From ZLKRG08 sp051006515 (GTDB taxonomy: Bacteria; Actinomycetota; Actinomycetes; Nanopelagicales; Nanopelagicaceae), in contig JBPCTD010000049.1 of the NCBI GenBank assembly GCA_051006515.1, positions 1 to 16,607 of the forward strand: a DNA stretch of 16,607 nucleotides. Direction: 5' to 3'. The notes beneath the pieces were generated by a model, which worked only from the letters and a program-made list of their open reading frames with translations, did not search any database and was not told where the DNA came from. The position numbers and the translations under genes were made by a program. Below, piece after piece: positions 14,133 through 16,607 of the stretch (positions are counted from its first letter, which is position 1; each line of letters begins with the position of its first letter).

Positions 14133-15665
14133 ATGAATAATTACGATGTAATTATTGCAGGTGCTGGACATAATGGTTTGGTTGCAGCAAATTACTTAGC
14201 TAAAGCAGGCAAGAAAGTTCTTATTCTTGAAGCGCAAGAAGTTATTGGTGGAGCTACGCAGAGCGTAAAAACATTTGAAGATTATGATGCCAGATTATCT
14301 AGATATTCTTATTTGATTGCTTTACTACCCGACAAGATTGTCAAAGATTTAGGGTTATCTTTTAAAAATTTATCGCGAAATATTTCTTCGTTTACACCTT
14401 ACACAAATGTAGAAAAATCTGATGGTTTACTTATTTCCAGGCAGTGGGATGAGCAAACAGAATCCTCATTCCAGAAATTACCGGGCGGGGCCAACGAAGC
14501 TCGTGTTTGGCGTGAGTTTTATAATGAAATTGCAGAGTTTGCTTCACGTATTGCTCCCACCATGCTGGAGCCTTTACGCAGTCGCGCACAATTAAATACC
14601 TATGTCGCAATGCCTCAAGTTTGGGATTACTTAATTGAATCTCCAATCGGAAATGTAATTACCGAACGCTTTAAGAACGATTTGGTTAGAGGGGTAGTAC
14701 TGACCGATGCGCTAATTGGTACTTTATCTAGTGCATATGGCATGCAGGCAAATAATTGCTTTCTCTATCATCTAATTGGAAACGGAAGCGGTGAATGGAA
14801 AGTTCCTGAAGGCGGCATGGGCGCGTTTGTATCGGAATTGCATCGAGTGGCAATTGAAAACGGCGTACAAATCGAATGCTCATCAAAAGTTGAAGAAATT
14901 GATGCAGATGAATCGGGTGTCCAAGTTGTAGATATCAATGGTCGTAAATTCAGCGCTAAATACCTACTAAGCAACGCAGCGCCAGATTTTCTTTCCGAGA
15001 AAATTGAAAAACGAGAGAGCTTAGAAGGTTCGCAGATCAAGATAAATATGCTGCTCAAGCGACTTCCAAAATTGAAATCAGGTATCGATCCGAAATTGGC
15101 ATTTGCCGGAACTTTGCATTTAAATGAGACGTTTACAGAGTTAGAGCGAGCTTACGATCAAGCAATCATGGGTGAGATTCCGACGGTAGTTCCTGCTGAG
15201 ATGTATTGCCATACCCTTACTGATCCTTCAATTTTGAGTGCAGAATTACAGCAAGATGGTTATCAAACCTTAACTTTATTTGGACTACACACTTCAGCAA
15301 CTGCATTTGAGTCAGATAATAAAGCAGTTACTAAATCAGTACTCGCAAAATGTATAGATGGTTTAAATCAATATCTCGCGGAGCCATTGGAAGAAGTATT
15401 GGCTTACTCAAACTCTGGCAAACCATGTATAGAAGCAAAATCACCACTTGATTTAGAGGCCGATCTCTTTCTACCTAGAGGCAATATTTTCCATAAAGAT
15501 TTAACTCTGCCTTTCGCCGAAATTGGGGATGAAATCGGAAAGTGGGGCGTTGAAACCAATTTGCCAAATGTATTTATCTGCGGATCAAGCGCGAAAAGAG
15601 GCGGCGGCGTAAGTGGTATTCCTGGCCACAACGCGGCAATGGCGGTATTAGAGAGTGAAAAGTAA
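14133..15665 (+). CDS. FAD-dependent oxidoreductase, PYROXD2/phytoene-dehydrogenase-like
   Basis: 510 aa. The N-terminal FAD Rossmann motif is GAGHNG (10-15) within VIIAGAGHNGLVAANYL, followed by VLILEAQEVIGGAT. The C-terminus FICGSSAKRGGGVSGIPGHNAA is the FAD-closing motif typical of COG1233 proteins. The middle (for example the GAFVSELHRVAIENGVQI stretch) matches the group in which a second strand-helix unit surrounds the flavin. The HNG in the dinucleotide motif and the GxPGHNAA end fit PYROXD2-like proteins better than carotenoid desaturases (CrtI). No crtB or other carotenoid genes are nearby. The substrate is unknown. There is no signal peptide. It lies 4 bp after the PatB-like gene with no ribosome site of its own, so it is probably translated from the same mRNA. 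Its stop codon overlaps the next gene's candidate promoter. Confidence 0.8.
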   Translation: MNNYDVIIAGAGHNGLVAANYLAKAGKKVLILEAQEVIGGATQSVKTFEDYDARLSRYSYLIALLPDKIVKDLGLSFKNLSRNISSFTPYTNVEKSDGLLISRQWDEQTESSFQKLPGGANEARVWREFYNEIAEFASRIAPTMLEPLRSRAQLNTYVAMPQVWDYLIESPIGNVITERFKNDLVRGVVLTDALIGTLSSAYGMQANNCFLYHLIGNGSGEWKVPEGGMGAFVSELHRVAIENGVQIECSSKVEEIDADESGVQVVDINGRKFSAKYLLSNAAPDFLSEKIEKRESLEGSQIKINMLLKRLPKLKSGIDPKLAFAGTLHLNETFTELERAYDQAIMGEIPTVVPAEMYCHTLTDPSILSAELQQDGYQTLTLFGLHTSATAFESDNKAVTKSVLAKCIDGLNQYLAEPLEEVLAYSNSGKPCIEAKSPLDLEADLFLPRGNIFHKDLTLPFAEIGDEIGKWGVETNLPNVFICGSSAKRGGGVSGIPGHNAAMAVLESEK

Positions 15666-15668
15666 TCT
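15663..15668 (+). promoter_or_regulatory. Candidate leaderless -10 box embedded in a stop codon
   Basis: TAATCT fits TANNNT and ends exactly 6 nt before the ATG at 15675. Its first three bases are the TAA stop of the oxidoreductase gene. There is no Shine-Dalgarno before the ATG (AGCGCT). Confidence 0.5.
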
Positions 15669-15674
15669 AGCGCT

Positions 15675-16607
15675 ATGAGTAATCAAGAGCAGAACAGAGA
15701 GACGATTGCGGTAACTTCGGGTAGACCAACGCACGCACCTGATGCGCCACTTAATCCTTCAATCCAATTCACTTCAACATTTGTCGCTGGTGGTCCACTT
15801 GCTTACGGTAGATACGGAAATGAATCTTGGAGTGCTTTTGAAGATGCAATTTCACAATTAGAAGGTGGCAAGACTTTAGCTTTTGCTTCAGGCATGGCGG
15901 CAATCAGCGCAGTTTTTAATGTGCTTCCAATTGGTGCAGTAGTTACTGCTTCAAATCAAGGTTACTCCGGCACGATGTCGATTCTAAAGGCACATCATGA
16001 AAGCGGCAGACTTGAAGTTAGATTTGTAGATGTAGCAAATACCGAAGAGGTTCTGGCTGCGATACCTGGAACGCAACTTCTCTGGTTAGAGTCACCGACC
16101 AATCCTTGTTTAGAAATTGCGGATCTACCAACTTTAATTAATGCAGCCAAAGCGGCCAGTATCGGAGTAGCAGTAGATAACACTTTTGCTACACCCTTAA
16201 ATCAGAATCCATTGGCTATGGGAGCAGACATTGTCATGAACTCTGCGACAAAATTCCTAGCCGGTCATAGCGATGTATTGATGGGCACACTTTCGACTTC
16301 AGATGAAGCTCTCTTTGCCCGATTAGAGATGCAACGTAAATTAGGTGGCGCGATACCTGGACCGATGGAGGCTTGGTTAGCTCTTCGCGGAGTACGCACC
16401 TTTGCAATCAGAGTTCAACGTGGCTCTGAGAATGCGTTGGAAATTGCAAAACGACTTAGTGCACATCCAAAGGTGGCTAGGGTTCGTTATCCAGGACTGC
16501 CAACAGATCCACAACATGCTCGGGCCAAGAGTTTTATGCGAGGTTTTGGCGCAGTGCTTTCTTTTGAAATAAAAGGTAACGCTGACGATGCTGAGCGTGT
16601 TTGTAAC
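15675..16607 (+). CDS. Cys/Met metabolism PLP-dependent enzyme (cystathionine gamma-synthase/lyase family), partial at 3' end
   Basis: The first 311 codons are present; the gene runs off the window end. It is a fold-type I PLP enzyme of the MetB/MetC/MdeA family. Key parts: YGRYGN (44-49, phosphate-binding Tyr/Arg from the neighbouring subunit), ASGMAA (71-76), Tyr97 (stacks on PLP), ESPTNPCLEIADL (139-151), AVDNTFATP (166-174, with Asp168), and NSATKFLAGHSDV with PLP lysine Lys193. Members make cystathionine from activated homoserine, split cystathionine, or release methanethiol from methionine; the sequence does not tell these apart. Asn189 replaces the His often found in HSATKY. Nearby msrAB, ahcY and the PatB-like lyase favour a methionine/cysteine role. 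The last conserved region (the substrate-binding arginine) is outside the window. Confidence 0.9.
   Translation, partial: MSNQEQNRETIAVTSGRPTHAPDAPLNPSIQFTSTFVAGGPLAYGRYGNESWSAFEDAISQLEGGKTLAFASGMAAISAVFNVLPIGAVVTASNQGYSGTMSILKAHHESGRLEVRFVDVANTEEVLAAIPGTQLLWLESPTNPCLEIADLPTLINAAKAASIGVAVDNTFATPLNQNPLAMGADIVMNSATKFLAGHSDVLMGTLSTSDEALFARLEMQRKLGGAIPGPMEAWLALRGVRTFAIRVQRGSENALEIAKRLSAHPKVARVRYPGLPTDPQHARAKSFMRGFGAVLSFEIKGNADDAERVCN

Noticed and set aside
14133..15665. Carotenoid phytoene desaturase (crtI)
   Set aside because: The family resemblance is general to COG1233; the end motif and lack of crtB, crtE or opsin-related genes nearby favour a PYROXD2-like enzyme of unknown substrate.

Overview
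The window comes from a streamlined, low-GC actinobacterium, most likely a freshwater acI/Nanopelagicales-type organism (Planktophila or Nanopelagicus relatives). The evidence is a set of actinobacterial signature genes (mtrA-mtrB, a WhiB1-type iron-sulfur regulator, a PdtaS-type cytosolic histidine kinase, DUF6459 and DUF6912 proteins), combined with AT-leaning codon use, gaps of mostly 0 to 70 bp and many overlapping start/stop codons. The lineage is an inference from gene content. There are no insertion sequences, phage genes, CRISPR arrays or rRNA genes.

Layout. (1) Bases 1-7122, plus strand: the tail of a phosphomannomutase, a leader with potential RNA structure, then ahcY, mtrA, mtrB, comF and secA. 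From memory, this follows the Mycobacterium tuberculosis order manB...sahH-tmk-mtrA-mtrB-lpqB-comF-hpf-secA1, but tmk, lpqB and hpf are missing. (2) Bases 7127-9428: a minus-strand DUF6459 (Rv3235-like) gene, then a tightly overlapped plus-strand trio: a membrane-anchored SAF-domain protein, a CpaE/TadZ/MinD-like protein whose P-loop has lost both lysines, and a DUF6912 protein. This is the least characterised module in the window. (3) Bases 9460-11323: pdtaS converging on whiB1 with overlapping stop codons, then tRNA-Arg(CCG) on the minus strand. (4) Bases 11391-12919: an msrA-msrB fusion converging on a 3-methyladenine DNA glycosylase. (5) Bases 12986-16607: a MalY/PatB-type C-S lyase, a PYROXD2/phytoene-dehydrogenase-like FAD oxidoreductase, and a Cys/Met-metabolism PLP enzyme cut by the window end.

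How the parts connect. Several genes touch sulfur amino acids: ahcY makes homocysteine, the PatB-like lyase and the final PLP enzyme belong to transsulfuration families, and msrAB repairs oxidised methionine. mtrAB and comF-secA form the envelope and secretion block. whiB1 and pdtaS are regulators that are also adjacent in mycobacteria.

Expression signals fall into two classes. ahcY, secA, whiB1 and the glycosylase have good Shine-Dalgarno sequences. pdtaS, the PatB-like gene, the last PLP gene and probably msrAB lack one, but carry a TANNNT hexamer ending 6 (or 7) nt before the ATG, the arrangement expected for leaderless transcripts.
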